Assembly (NCBI GenBank): GCA_029378245.1
Contig: JARKIF010000005.1
Coordinates: 806,001-870,000, forward strand
Direction of reading: 5' to 3'
DNA: 64,000 nt
Origin: Roridomyces roridus
Taxonomy: Eukaryota > Basidiomycota > Agaricomycetes > Agaricales > Mycenaceae
A program made the position numbers and the translations under genes. Under the pieces are notes generated by a model. That model saw nothing but the letters and a program-made list of their open reading frames with translations, ran no database searches and had not been told where the DNA came from. Positions 1 through 11,298 of this stretch are shown here, piece by piece. Position 1 is the first letter of the stretch; every line of letters begins with the position of its first letter.

Positions 1-148
1 AGAGGACGGAAGTAAAACGATCAGGTTGGGCGCCGAAAGCAAGGCACGGCAGCATGGTTCACAAGCTGATGGTGGTTGGTTGAGAAACTGAGGTCCGATC
101 TGATGGCACTCGAACAAACAAACAGTTGAACTGGCAAGTACATGACTT

Positions 149-1377
149 TCAGACCAAAGTAACAGCTGCCCATTTAGCAATCTCCTTCAAACCCTCTGTG
201 CGCTCAGGTTCCAACAACGACAGACCCAAGAAATCATGAGGGGCATTCACCACCTCGGCATACGTGACTTGGTTATTTCCCATGTCGGCGGCCATCCTGT
301 CCCTGAGTTTGCGCATCGAGTCGCGAGACATCTCCGCTTCCCCCGCCAAGATGAACGTAGGGGGGAAAGACGTGAAGAGGCCCTTGACTGCCGCATCATC
401 AAACATGACGGACCCGGGAGACAGCCATGGCTTGTCAAGTTCGTCCCGCGAAAGCGAACCCAAGAGCGATGTCACCCCATACGCAGCATCGAACCAGGTG
501 GATACATAATCGGAGCGAGTATTGTTGCGCATCGAGTCCACATTCCGCCTCAAGGCAGAATCGGCGGAGGGTGACAGGAGCAACAGCGCCCCGGCCATGC
601 CAAGACTACCTCCTTCTGCCAAATATCGAGTCAACTGGTACGCCAGGATCCCGCCAGCTGAGTCCCCGCCAATGATAATGTTGCTGGGTTCAACACCAAT
701 GTCTTGGATGAGATAACGATAGCCAGCGATGATGTCGAGCACGGCGGCAGGGAAAGGGTTATGAATTGGTAGCGGAGGACCCGTAGCAAGGCGATATTCC
801 ATGGCAAAGATACGTGAAATCTGTGGTACATGCTCGAATAGCCCTTGGAACGTCGTGGCGGAAGGAGAGAATGAGGGAGATCCACTGCCCATCTGCAAGA
901 CCGGTCAAGATGAGATCCAAGGGCGAGCTAGTAACATACCACAAACCCACCACCGTGTAAATGAAATAGAACCTTCTCCCCTGGAGAAGCTTTCTGCCCA
1001 GCAGGAGCACTATTCCTCGAGTACCAGAAGCCCCCCGTCCGGTCGGGTTTCACTCCATTCAACTCTGCGAACCGCGCAATATCTCCGGTGATGAGATCGG
1101 GCGGTGTCGGCTCGAACCAGACAAAGCCCGTCTTTGCTGCCGAGCGCGCCATTTGCTCGAAAGACTCGGGCGCTGGCAAGGACGTTTCGACCATTATGCC
1201 AGTGGCTGCATTGATGAACTCGACCGCCAGGCAACGACCAAGACTCCACTGCCGCCTGGGCCGCCACGAGGGTAGCAAGTTGCGAAGAACCCACACCGGG
1301 AGACGAAGCAAGAGTAGCGGAATGCTGAAAAGCAGGTAGAAGGTCTTGAGAGGTTGTCGACGGTATTTGAAAGCCAT
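149..1377 (-). CDS. alpha/beta hydrolase (hormone-sensitive lipase / esterase family)
   Basis: Two exons. Exon 1 starts at 1377 and runs to a donor just after the oxyanion motif HGGGF; a short intron (about 899-945) with a GTATGT donor and TTGCAG acceptor leads into exon 2, which ends at 149. The protein is about 390 residues. The nucleophile elbow GDSAGG and a late APHDF histidine context match the HSL-type alpha/beta hydrolases, often annotated as steryl acetyl hydrolases in fungi. The N-terminus has a hydrophobic stretch after a basic start, which suggests a membrane anchor or signal. The likely reaction is hydrolysis of a carboxylic ester; the substrate cannot be read from the sequence. 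It is transcribed divergently from the DUF6534 gene. Confidence 0.85.
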
Positions 1378-1806
1378 TCTGGGGGTTTGCAGCGAGAACT
1401 CGTTTCTTGCTTTTCTACACGATCGTCGTAGTCTCGTAGAAAGATGCCGTTATGTCCAGGCGGCCTGCGAGCAATCAAGATGCAGAGCGTGCGAGCCAGA
1501 GTAGTAGCCTAATCGCGTTCATCAGAAACAAGAGAGAGCCTTGTCTTGGCAGCTGCCAGACTTCCTAATTCGGACTCTCAACTTGCTCTCAAGCTCTAAT
1601 AATACTGTGTCAACTCTCGTCTTTGAGCGTCAGCCCCGGCCCACCAGCGCTCATCGCCGCTTCACCGAGATTCGTCTATCAACTGCCGGCTTCCAAGGGC
1701 GATGACTAGCGCGCGATATCTGGTTTTCTCATGATGTGTGCGATCTGGAGATTCAATTAAAGGCCGTCTCCATTTAATCCTTTGTCTGGACCACTCCCTC
1801 TGGACC
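1378..1806. other. intergenic region between divergent genes
   Basis: This is the upstream region shared by the hydrolase (minus) and the DUF6534 gene (plus). I see no coding frame with family resemblance and no clear core promoter element. Confidence 0.6.
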
Positions 1807-3595
1807 ATGTCTGCTCAAATTCCACCCGGCTTGCTGGGCCGTACGTATGGGGCGGAACTCGTATCTTCCTACTCCGCGGCTGTCCTCTGGGGAATCCAAT
1901 GCCTTCAGACGTGCGGCACTTTTGATCCTCTGGTCTCTATCTAACTCCAGTCTCCAGATTCATGTACTTCAACACGTTAGCAAAAAGAGTCGTTTTCTCA
2001 GAACCATATTCACCATGTGCCAGATATCCGGACGACCCACTCGCACTCAAAGTTTTGGTTCGTCCTCTCCTCAAAGATACTTCTCGGTTCTGACATTACC
2101 AGGTCGCCTGGACTTGGTATGCCTCGGATATATCAGTCCGCATCTCATGGAGATACAGGCTTTCGGATACGGTCCATCAAGGGCTCATCCTCTCGCTGGG
2201 TGCGTGCTGTGCGAAGTCATCGGATTCTGATTAAGGCCACACCGCAGAATATTCCACCTTGATCACTCATTTCGGCGACTTGGCGCCCATTGGCGAAATC
2301 AACACGTTCGTCACCATGGCTCTCTTCTTCTTCTTTATTGACGCCCTACTCCAGAGAAGTCATCGTAACTATTCGGAAATTTTGATTTTACATTTGCTGA
2401 GTGGTTGATAGCTACAAGGTTTCTTCACGGTCAGTTTCTCACATTCGCCAAGGTCGGCTTCTGACCGCGATACAGATTTTCGTTTCAGTTCCCGTCCAGT
2501 TCTTTTTCCTGCATAGGATTTGGAGGTGTCAGTAACTCTTTCGTTTCGTGGACTTGCTGGTGACCATTCTCAGTGAGCGGGAACAAAGTCATCATACCCT
2601 TGTTCTTGGTCCGTTTTATCTCAAAACCGCCCCTTCTCGTTTTCATCATGAACGCCTAGAGTGCCTGCATTGTTCTTGAAACCGGTAAGTGGTTTTCTCT
2701 ATAAAAGGTCTGGGCTGATCGAGATTCAGTTAGCGGCTTGAGTACGTGTGCTGAAAGAGAGAAAAAGCGATCACTGACGAGGAATAGCATACTTCCAATG
2801 GGCGTCAGTCCCTCGGTTTACCTATGGTATTCTCCGTTTGACTTGATCACAGCCTCCAGCCCAATGCGACACCTGCTTCGATTCTGGTCGGAACCAAGCG
2901 CGTAAGTATCATTTGTTCCTGTCACTTTCGGTTTGACAATTCTCTAGGCTACGGGGATAGTCTACTTGATTACCGCCGCCTCAGTCGATGTCATCATCGC
3001 AATCTGCATGGTTTATCTATTGTGGTCGGCTAAAAGCCATGGCTTAACCCAGTGCGTTCCAGGCCTCTCAGACTTTCTCGGGTCATTGACCTTATGTTTA
3101 CCAGGACCAGACGCATGATCGCGCGTCTGATCGTCTACTCTGTGAACACAGGGATATGGACAGCTCTACTTGCTGTCTTTTGTGCAATGACAGTATGTCC
3201 TCGTCTGTTTTCTCGATTATCCTCGAATCACCTCGAAAGATGATTGCATATCCGACCACATTCGTCTTCATCGGGCTTTACATGCCTATTTCTGCCTTGT
3301 GGGTTTGATCATCTCGATGCAACGCACTCTCTCTCTGATATACAAGCAGGTATTGTAACACCCTGCTAGCAAATCTCAATGTTCGCCATCATGTTCGTGG
3401 CGCGACGGATGATTTTTCTCTCTCTGGTATTCCTACAACCACAATCGATTTTCGGCGGGGAACGGTAAGAGACAATACCGCATTGCAACTGTTTCTAATC
3501 TTACCCACCAGAGCGACACGGCTCCAGCAGTATCCACACTGGATCGTTCAACTGCTGCCGCCGAGTCTCGTTCGGAGGTCAAGTTCAATGTATGA
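1807..3595 (+). CDS. DUF6534-domain multi-pass membrane protein
   Basis: The gene is split into about ten or more very short exons. Reading across GT-AG introns gives a start MSAQIPPGLLG, then VLWGIQCLQT, a YPDDP segment, DTVHQGLIL, and THFGDLAPIGEINT. Later pieces read RLIVYSVNTGIWTALLAVF and PTTFVFIGLYMPISALYCNT. This order is the hallmark of the Agaricomycete DUF6534 family, which has about seven membrane segments and no known function. The tail ends EVKFNV before a TGA at 3593-3595. The middle exons (about 2330-2950) are tiny and their borders are uncertain. No in-frame break is obvious, so I treat it as intact. Confidence 0.75.
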
Positions 3596-3861
3596 TGAAT
3601 GTCCCCGTGCAGGCCCATGTATTTTCAATGCCATATTCTTGTATCTATGCATTCAGTCGGAATTCCATCGGCGGAGCCGAGATGATTTCCCTCTGGAACG
3701 GAGAGATACAATAAGAAGTCCGTCCTAAGAAAAACCTAGGCACGAACGACCATCAGTAAAGTGGGGCCAGATGGCAATTCATGTTCTTTGCCAATCTCAG
3801 TTCGATTGCGACAATAGTGAGATTATTTGTATTGTAGTGTCTAAAACTTGGCGATACTTTT

Positions 3862-4899
3862 TCAAGGCGTCCGTGTGAGGAGGGGTCCTGAGACGGAATG
3901 GCCAAGGGCCTCGACTGCATCGTGTACAATGCTCGTGATACGAATACGAAGTTGTTCGGGCGTCGCATCAGATGCACGTAGTGCCTCGAGCTCACGCAGG
4001 TCGAGCGGTTCTCCAAAGGTCACGCTGAGATGCTGTCCTGGTCGGGGAAGGTACTTGTACGGGAACGGCCGGCCCTCTGGCATCAAACGCTCAAAGCCAG
4101 AAAGCCATATTGGGATGATTGGAGGGAGTTTGGACACTTCTGTAAGCACGCGACCTCTATAGAGCAGATAAGACCATGAATGAGGAGTGAAAAAAATTAG
4201 ATACTTACACGCCCCACTTGAAGCGCGGCAAGCGTGTAAGACCATTTTCCTGGAGGTAGGTGTCGGGTTGATTTACTTTGCCCTCGCAGAACAAATGGAC
4301 CTTTCGTAAAGTAAGTGGGTAATCTATGAAGACGGTAATGCGTGCCAAACCCAATTTCCGCGGTTGAGTTTCTCGATCGCGGCGTCAACGGACGGCTGGT
4401 AGATTCCATTGCCTCGGACCGTCTCGAGAACCTGGCCGGATCGGAAAAAGGTAGAGAAGAGACTATCGTGCACACGGGGTTACAGCAGGCACGCGGGGTC
4501 GGCGGGGGCCATACGGGTTGGTGAACATTATATCAGAGGCGCCAAGAGTCCAGCGCGCTGTGTGAGACCTGAGAAAGTATTTGGTAGGCAACACGCCCCA
4601 GGCCATGGGGTCGTCAAGTCTGGTAAAAATTTAATGTGGTGGCCCGAGCAAAACGAATTCTATAACACACGTCGAGATGTGGTTCGCGACTAGGTCTATC
4701 AGTTGGAGGTAAATCGGTACCAAAAAGACTGACGCGTAAGGAGGCCTGTTTGCTGTACATTTTCGAGCGCGGAGGTGATATGAGAGAGACCGTTAACAGA
4801 GACGGAGGCAAAGGAGTTAAGGGCAAGCTTGCAAGTGAGTTGCACTGTGGGTGTAACCACCAGCATGTCCGACTGAATTGACAAGGAGGAGATCGGCAA
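3862..4899 (-). CDS. TAZ1: tafazzin-like phospholipid transacylase
   Basis: Mitochondrial lysophospholipid transacylase that remodels cardiolipin. The start at 4899 (MPISSLSIQ) leads to VNGLSHI. After short introns come NHISTLDDPMAWG (the acyltransferase HX4D motif), LGASDIMFTNP, FRSGQVLETVRGNGIYQP, then GNWVHLFCEGKVNQ, RFKWGV and IIPIWLSGFERLMPEGRPFP. This order and length (about 270 residues) fit tafazzins. The usual FPEG acyltransferase motif reads FCEG here. The C-terminus ends LLTRTP at 3862. It is divergent from the small membrane-protein gene at 5027. A Cld1/ABHD4-5-like hydrolase, the possible partner activity, lies at 54-56 kb. Confidence 0.9.
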
Positions 4900-5026
4900 T
4901 CAAAATCAAAATCAGATGACAATCAAGTTGACAAATCATACAGTCCTTACTAAAACTCACTGCGATCGTCCCACCCGAGGTCGTTGTCCCCCCGCCAACT
5001 TGGGGCAGCGCACACCGTGTCCCACG

Positions 5027-5460
5027 ATGCTGGCGCTCTTCTGTCTGTCTCTCGTTCTTGCCTATGTCTTTCTGTGGCTCTCTGTGCTCGCCACAGACGA
5101 TGGACTCGAGCATGAGAACGGATTCACCATGGTTGTGGCTGCCCGTGCGCTTCTCCTTCCTCACCAGTCGCCGTCGAATCTAATATCTCCCTCAGGCCAA
5201 CCTTTCAGAGAAGGCCCGACCCCGGCCAATATGGCAAAGCTCATCCTGATGCGCCAGAAGGTGTGCAACTCCATGCGAGGAGGCCTCCTCTTCCGCCGAT
5301 TCGACTGACAAAAAAACAGATCCAGACCACGAACCGTAAACGACGTAGCCCATCCCAAACGACTCGCAAGCCCGCGCGCGTCTACACTATTTCCCAGTCG
5401 CGCCAGGCATCCCCATGGCATCGTTTCGGCAAGGCTTTTGGCGCAAAGCAGTACCATTAA
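5027..5460 (+). CDS. small predicted membrane or secreted protein, two exons
   Basis: Not recognised. An ATG at 5027 opens a strongly hydrophobic N-terminus (MLALFCLSLVLAYVFLWLSV), consistent with a signal anchor. Exon 1 runs to ILMRQK. A 59-bp intron with a GTGTGC donor, a CTGAC-type branch site and an AACAG acceptor joins exon 2, which is strongly basic (TTNRKRRSP) and stops at 5460. The product is about 125 residues: one membrane helix followed by a basic tail. The open frame on both sides of a well-formed intron is the main support; there is no family match. It lies 127 bp from the divergent tafazzin start and is convergent with Mrc1. Confidence 0.45.
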
Positions 5461-5615
5461 TCAATACCCCACGGATTCATCCTCTATTATACCGACCTTT
5501 GGCTGCCTTTCGTTTCGCCTTCTTGGAGTCTACTATACCATAAGTTACTGTGTAAATTTTACAGTGCTATTTAGATGATGAATATACAAAACAAAAACAA
5601 CGCCCGACGATCCCC

Positions 5616-8600
5616 TCATGGACCAAATCGCGAACTTCTCTCCGACGCGACGCCTGCAAGTACACTGGGTTGGACCTGCACAGGCCTTCGCGTTCCGTCG
5701 ACAGGCTTGGCAGTTGGCACCCCACTTCGCAATGACCCACCACCCGACTTGGCGCGCGAACCCGTGACTGCCATGCGTCCTGACGTGCGCCCGGTGCCTG
5801 CATTTCGCGAATGCCGCTCGGATTTTGCCCATCCTTCAAGACGGCTGTGTTCATGTGGCAGAACACGCGTCTGTGTTCAGGTCAGTATCGTGCTCGCATT
5901 CCAACTTGGATGCCCACCTGTTGTCCCCGCCGCCGCTCCACCATTTTCTGCTTGGTCTGCTCGCCATCCGAATCGTCTTGATCCATCCACGACACGTCGT
6001 TCACGTCCATCTCTGGCACGTCCTCTCCTTGACGCGCCACCTCGCGCAATTGCTCGTTCAGTTCCGAGCGCGTGATCGCTGGCGGCTTCTCCTCATCGTC
6101 ACTTCCCATCTCCTCGTCTTTCGGCTCGACCTGGGTCCCTTGCAGGTAAGCAAATTCGGCGTTTTCATTGCCATTGAGATCATCTTGGTAGGTATCGTAA
6201 AAGGCTTTTGTCTCGGGATGTTTACCTTGGATTTTGGTGTCAGAGCAATTAAAGCATTTCCTTTGGTCGATCACATACCGTATTCTGTCACCTCAGCGCC
6301 TATTCTCGGTGCATTGGAGTTGATACCGCGCCGAATTTTGCGGTGCCTTCCGTCGTCGCTGTCGTCCTCATCGTCGCTATCGTCGAGCATCCTCCGCCGG
6401 GTCTTCTTGCGGAGTTCGCCCTGCACCACTGCATTGTGCAGTTTTTCATTCTCCAGATCGTCTTCATGTACATGTTCCCTATAACCCACAGTTGAATGCC
6501 ACCTCCAAGACCGAAAAGAACAGACACTTACTGGAACTTTTCAAGCACCCGATCCTCCGCGAGAGTAGCTTGATCCATCTTCCGGTCATCCACAAGTGTC
6601 GTCAACGTCCGATCCATATCCTCCCCTTCCTCCTCTTCCCCGTCATCTCCCGTCTTTCCAAACCCAAGCATCTCATCGTCATCCGACTCTTGCGCCTCCT
6701 CTGCCACAAACACGGATTTTTCGTGCATCTGCTTCTTCGCGCGTGGAGCTTTGGGTTTCTGTTGGAGTACGTCGAACGCGTTTCGTGGACGGGCGACGAC
6801 AGGCGACTCGGGCGATGCGGGAGTGCGCCCGCGTTTAACAAGGCGACGGAGAGGAGAGGGCTCTGGGTCGCCGATATCACTCATAGACAGTGTGCTGAGG
6901 GGCTGCCGCAACACAGATGGCGGCTCCAACACCTGAGTCTGAATTTGACTCTGTTGGGTTGCAGAGAAGGAGAAGGAGGGTTTGTACACCTCTGCGTCTT
7001 CACCCTCGGGACGTGTTTGCGTCAGGAATCTGTAGATGATTAGATTTTATCCAGACGAAGGAAAATCAGACCAACCCATGATCGTTTACATACAACTCTC
7101 GCTTCGTCTCGGTGTTGGAATTCTCGTTGGCCACCTCCCAAACGAATTCCTGCTCCTTCTCAAACACTTCATCTGCTTGCCTTTTGAGGCGGTCGTTAAC
7201 TTGAAACGCAGGTTGCAGATCCACGTCTTGTGTAAGACCCAACGTTTTGCCCCGAGCTTGCGCGAAAAGACCGCCGGGCTTGGGCTGCAGGTGAATGATC
7301 AGATCAGTCCAATGAGATAAAAAGCGATCACGCCCACCTTATCTTGTTTGGCAACAGCCGTCCCACCCTCAAACAAATCCGAAAAGCCAGGCTCAAGACC
7401 CGCGCCCTTGAATCCACTCTGTTCGTCGTCATCATCCGAAAACTGCGAGAAAGCTGCCTTGGATCCAAAACGCAGCCCCGCTTCGAAACTTGGCTGCAGT
7501 GTTGACGTCGGGCTAAGCATGGGCTCCGATCCCGATGTTTGCTGCAATCGAGCTGCAAAATCATCAGACGAAGAAGAGGGTCCGGGCTCGGAGAATGGAT
7601 CGTCTGCGAGGAGATTCTGTAGCGGTCGGCGTCTGTCCCCGTTGTTGACGTTGGCGTTGTTCGGATTACTGTTCTCGTTCTCGTCGTCGCTCATCTGTAT
7701 ATCCTCACGATCCCCGGGCGACATGGACAGGGCCCTTTCAAGGCCCTGTGCAAGGCCGAACAACGACGATCCCTGGCGACCGAGGCCCGGCCGCGCGCCA
7801 GACGAGTGCCGGGGAACAGCCTTGTTCTCCTTGTCGTCGCTACCATCGTACATGAGACGCGCGCTATTCTCTTTGTCGTCTTCGTCCAAGGAACTTGTGC
7901 TGTTGACACCAGGTCCGTCGGTGGGAGAAACCAAGTCATCGTCGGGTCCGAGAATCGCCCTGCGAGCAGGAACCATATCTTCGTCGTTCTCGCTGTCCGA
8001 ATCTATAATCCGACGGCTGCCGCGGTGGTAGACGGGAGCTGCGTTCTCGTCTTGTTCCTCTTCCTCTTCGTTGACCATGGTGGTATCCGCATCTTCGGCA
8101 TCTTCTTCATCACCACTCGCCTCCTCTTTCCAGTCCTCGTCATCCGCATCATCCTCCTCATCGTCATCCAAATCAACCTGCATCCTCCCTTCCCTCCTGA
8201 CCGCATTCATCTCTCCCTTCTCGAGCAAATCCTTCAGCGTCGACTCCCTGCGTGCCTTCATTTCGGACGCATCACCCATCTCCATAACTGCTCCGCCACG
8301 CTTCTTCCACTCATCTTCCTTCTGCTTCGTGATCTCCGCGTTCTGCTCCGCAACGCGCTTCGCCATGTGCCGCTTCAGCTCGTCTTGCTTCATATCTCCC
8401 AGCGCCTTGGTGGGTGTCTTGGTCTGCTTGGCACGCTGCTGCTGCTGCGCAACACTGATGCCACCCAAGTGCAACTGCCGCTTTCTCCCCTCGGACGGTC
8501 GCTGTTTACTTGCAGACCCGCCAACGGCTTTCTTTTCCTCCTTGACGATCTCCAGCTCGTCGTCGTCGTCGTCGTCTGCAAAAGCAAACGCGGGTCCCTG

Positions 8601-9895
8601 TGCTTTAGCTGCAGCCACCAGTTTGAGCTTCCTCTCCATAAGCTCCCGTTTCTTCTCCTCCTGCTTGGTTTCTTGCAAGAGCCCGCCGACGTCTGGTAAA
8701 TCTTCGTCTTCCCCAGAATCATAATTGTCCAACATTGGGATGTCCGCCGCGGTGAATGGCTGGGTGATAGGCGGCTGGGAAGACGGGGCAACCAAGACCC
8801 CCTCATTGTCGTTGTCGTCTGCTGGGGGTATGGAATGCAGCGCAGTACGGTGGTCCCGGGGCGACGAAAACGAAACTATGGGGTCGAATGACGATGTGCG
8901 TGCCACTTCCGGCAGTTTGGGATCCTGCAATTTTTGGAAGAGGTTTGAGAGATTGTAGTGGCCCGCCACTTGGGTGGTTTGAACGGCTGCTCTTTGTGCA
9001 CCTGCGATGCGCCCACGGTCTCGAATCGTTTCCTTGAGCTCCTTCTGGGTGGGGGCCTTCCAACCCGTTAGTACGAGACAGTAGAGGTAAAGAATATTGA
9101 ACGCACCTTGTTTCTCGAGGACCGTTTCTTGGCAGCAGGCGCCTTCTCGAAACTGAGTGCAGGGATCTGGACTCTGGAGGAAGAGGCTTTGCCCTTTCCC
9201 TTGGAGGAGCGGGCCTCGGAAACGAGACGAGCGGGTGCGGGCATCTCGTCGTCTGAGGTAGGAGGAGTAGAGGAGGGGCGGGACTTTGGGGAGGTGATAG
9301 GATGAAGGGACTTCTGGGCAGAGCTTTTCGTTTCGTCACCAGAGTCATCTGAGCTTTCGACTACATGTCCGCGTCGGCGTCTGGCGACGGGCAGGGGAGA
9401 CGTGGTCTCAAACAATTCTGATGAGGCGGTGAGAGTTGAAAGAGATCCACCGAACGCGTCTGGTCGAGGGGAGTTGGGTACGGTCCTCAACGCGTCATGG
9501 GTGTCGCGGGACGGAGATTCTTCGTCCTGAACGTCCGAATCCTCGTCCATCTGCTTTAATTTGGCTTTCCAACCAAACTGAAAGGTGTTTGACGCGTCTC
9601 CGGCCTCGTCGTCGTCGTCATCGCTGCCGTGTTTGCCTGCCACGTCAGGTTTGGGCGAATGACGCGCCCGACTGCGGCCCCCGCCGAGTTTCGGGGCAAA
9701 ACGAGGAGCGAGCGCGTCGTAAGCGCTTGTTGTGGGTGGCAGGCCCGATTCTGAGTGCGAGAGTCCCCTCGACGCGTCGTCCACGACGTCCTTGGGGCGG
9801 CCGTAGGTGCGGGCAGCACGCTTGACGGGCATGGATGGTGGTGGCGAGGGAGAAGGAGTGAGAGTCGAAGACTCTTTATTTCTCGGTGAGTCCAT
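5616..9895 (-). CDS. MRC1: Mrc1/Claspin-like DNA replication checkpoint mediator
   Basis: Mediator of the S-phase checkpoint and component of the replisome. About 1,250 residues in seven or eight exons. The start at 9895 (MDSPRNKES) opens a Ser/Pro-rich acidic N-terminal half. Exon 2 begins APTQKELKETIRDRGRIAG and contains VAGHYNLSNLFQKLQ. The diagnostic Mrc1-like domain reads EDDLENEKLHNAVVQGELRKK, followed by an acidic Asp/Ser run (about 6300-6480). The last exon has no in-frame ATG and was found by scanning the third frame: it reads GGGSLRSGVPTAKP and ends VLAGVASERSSRFGP with a TGA at 5616-5618, the typical fungal Mrc1 C-terminus. Scattered SQ/TQ sites are present, as expected for Mec1/ATR targets. 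Confidence 0.92.
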
Positions 9896-10057
9896 TGCTG
9901 GTGGAACAGGACAAACGGGTGAAAGAGTGCGAGGTGGCGATGCTAAACGCGATCATCTGATTCATCATGGCGGTGTTTATTCAGAAAACATACATAAACA
10001 ATAGTACATCCAGTAATAATACAGTAAGTGAGGTGCGGGGTGTTTTTCGGAAGACAG

Positions 10058-10717
10058 TTATAAGACATCCAATCGCCATATATCAGGGCTTTCAGACGTA
10101 GGCGAAAGTCCGCTGAATGCACGCCTTCCCTGCAGGAAGTCTATCCTTCGCAACCCCCTGGGGCGTTGTGAAGCGTCTCGTTTGCATCGCGCATAGAAGG
10201 AACGAGACGCAGCGTCCAGTATGTGTTGGGGCGCGGACACAAGGTCGTGGTCATCGGCTGGCACCTGCTGTCGCAGCTCCCGATAGATGCCGCAGAGTAC
10301 ATCAGCGACGGTCACATACGCTCCTGGTTTGGAGGAGGAAGGATAGATAGATATCCTCCACGGGAAGAGGTCACTGACAATCGTGACGCACGGCAGACAC
10401 GGGGTCGTAGCCGGCTCTGCAAGCACAGGCGGCGAGAGCAAAGAGGAGAGTGTGTGCGCTGGGTCAGACGATACGTCAAACCCTAGCGCTGGCCCCGAGC
10501 GTGAGGAGAGAAGATTATGGATGTGACCATTCAAGGGTGGTAGTGGTGAGCACGCGTACAAGGACCGTGAATGATTGAATGGTGGAGGGGTCATCGGAGA
10601 CCCAGATGGGGTATACGGAGATGGGTAGTATTGTGGTGCAGCGCTCGAAGGCGGGGAGAAGTAGGCACCAGATGGGGGGCTTTGCTGCACATACCTCGTC
10701 ATTGCTGGGACTGGCAT
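10058..10717 (-). CDS. DUF6699-domain protein
   Basis: Single-exon gene of 219 residues. The N-terminal third is Pro/Ser/Tyr-rich and probably disordered. The C-terminal half reads PCVTIVSDLFPWRISIYPSS, VTVADVLCGIYRELR, then GLRRIDFLQGRRAFSGLSP and ends PDIWRLDVL. This pattern is the DUF6699 domain, widespread and multi-copy in mushrooms and without a known function. The start at 10717 (MPVPAMTRY) is the first in-frame methionine with sensible spacing. Confidence 0.85.
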   Translation of the reverse strand: MPVPAMTRYVQQSPPSGAYFSPPSSAAPQYYPSPYTPSGSPMTPPPFNHSRSLYACSPLPPLNGHIHNLLSSRSGPALGFDVSSDPAHTLSSLLSPPVLAEPATTPCLPCVTIVSDLFPWRISIYPSSSKPGAYVTVADVLCGIYRELRQQVPADDHDLVSAPQHILDAASRSFYARCKRDASQRPRGLRRIDFLQGRRAFSGLSPTSESPDIWRLDVL

Positions 10718-11298
10718 CGTCGACGAGGATATAGGATTGTGGGTGGGGATGGTTTGGTAGCAGCCGTATCATCCTTCCGGTTTAAATATCGCAACAGAGA
10801 GCCAGTGAGAGGCAGACGTCCGCAGCCGGAATTCGTACTCTTCATGACTCGGGCAAAGTCAGTCACAACGTGACCCCGTAAATGAAAACCTTATTTCCGC
10901 TTCATTCGTAGCTTTTCGTAGGTCTCGTTGGCCTGTCCTTTCAATGAATGGAGATTCTCCAATGCTCTACCTTTCGTCCCGACCATCTCACGAGTCCGTA
11001 ATAATTTTCAGGCCCGAAAGAAAGAGAAATCGCCCAGATACCTCGAGCGTCTATCGGGCGTCTAACACGCGAGTCAGCGTGACGAGCTGCCACGGCAAGG
11101 CTGAACACGAATCGGAACCCAATTGACCACGTCACCCGCACGGCTGCGGAACTGTGCCTACGAATCCGCAGGGCCGAGGGCATGCGCAACTGCGATCCCG
11201 CCTCTCAACGTCACCAACTCTGCTGCGATCCGTATACGTTAGCATATGCCATTCGATAAATATTATACAAGCATAGAGTATCGCAGCCCCCGTGTCAC
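10718..11298. other. intergenic region
   Basis: Upstream of the DUF6699 gene and downstream of the exchanger stop. Short frames here show neither splice structure nor family resemblance; I see nothing supportable. Confidence 0.6.

Noticed and set aside
7806..8724. Long plus-strand frames (up to 297 codons) opposite MRC1
   Set aside because: They are antisense to the Asp/Glu/Ser-rich Mrc1 exon; codon bias there keeps the reverse frames open. No start context, splice structure or family resemblance.
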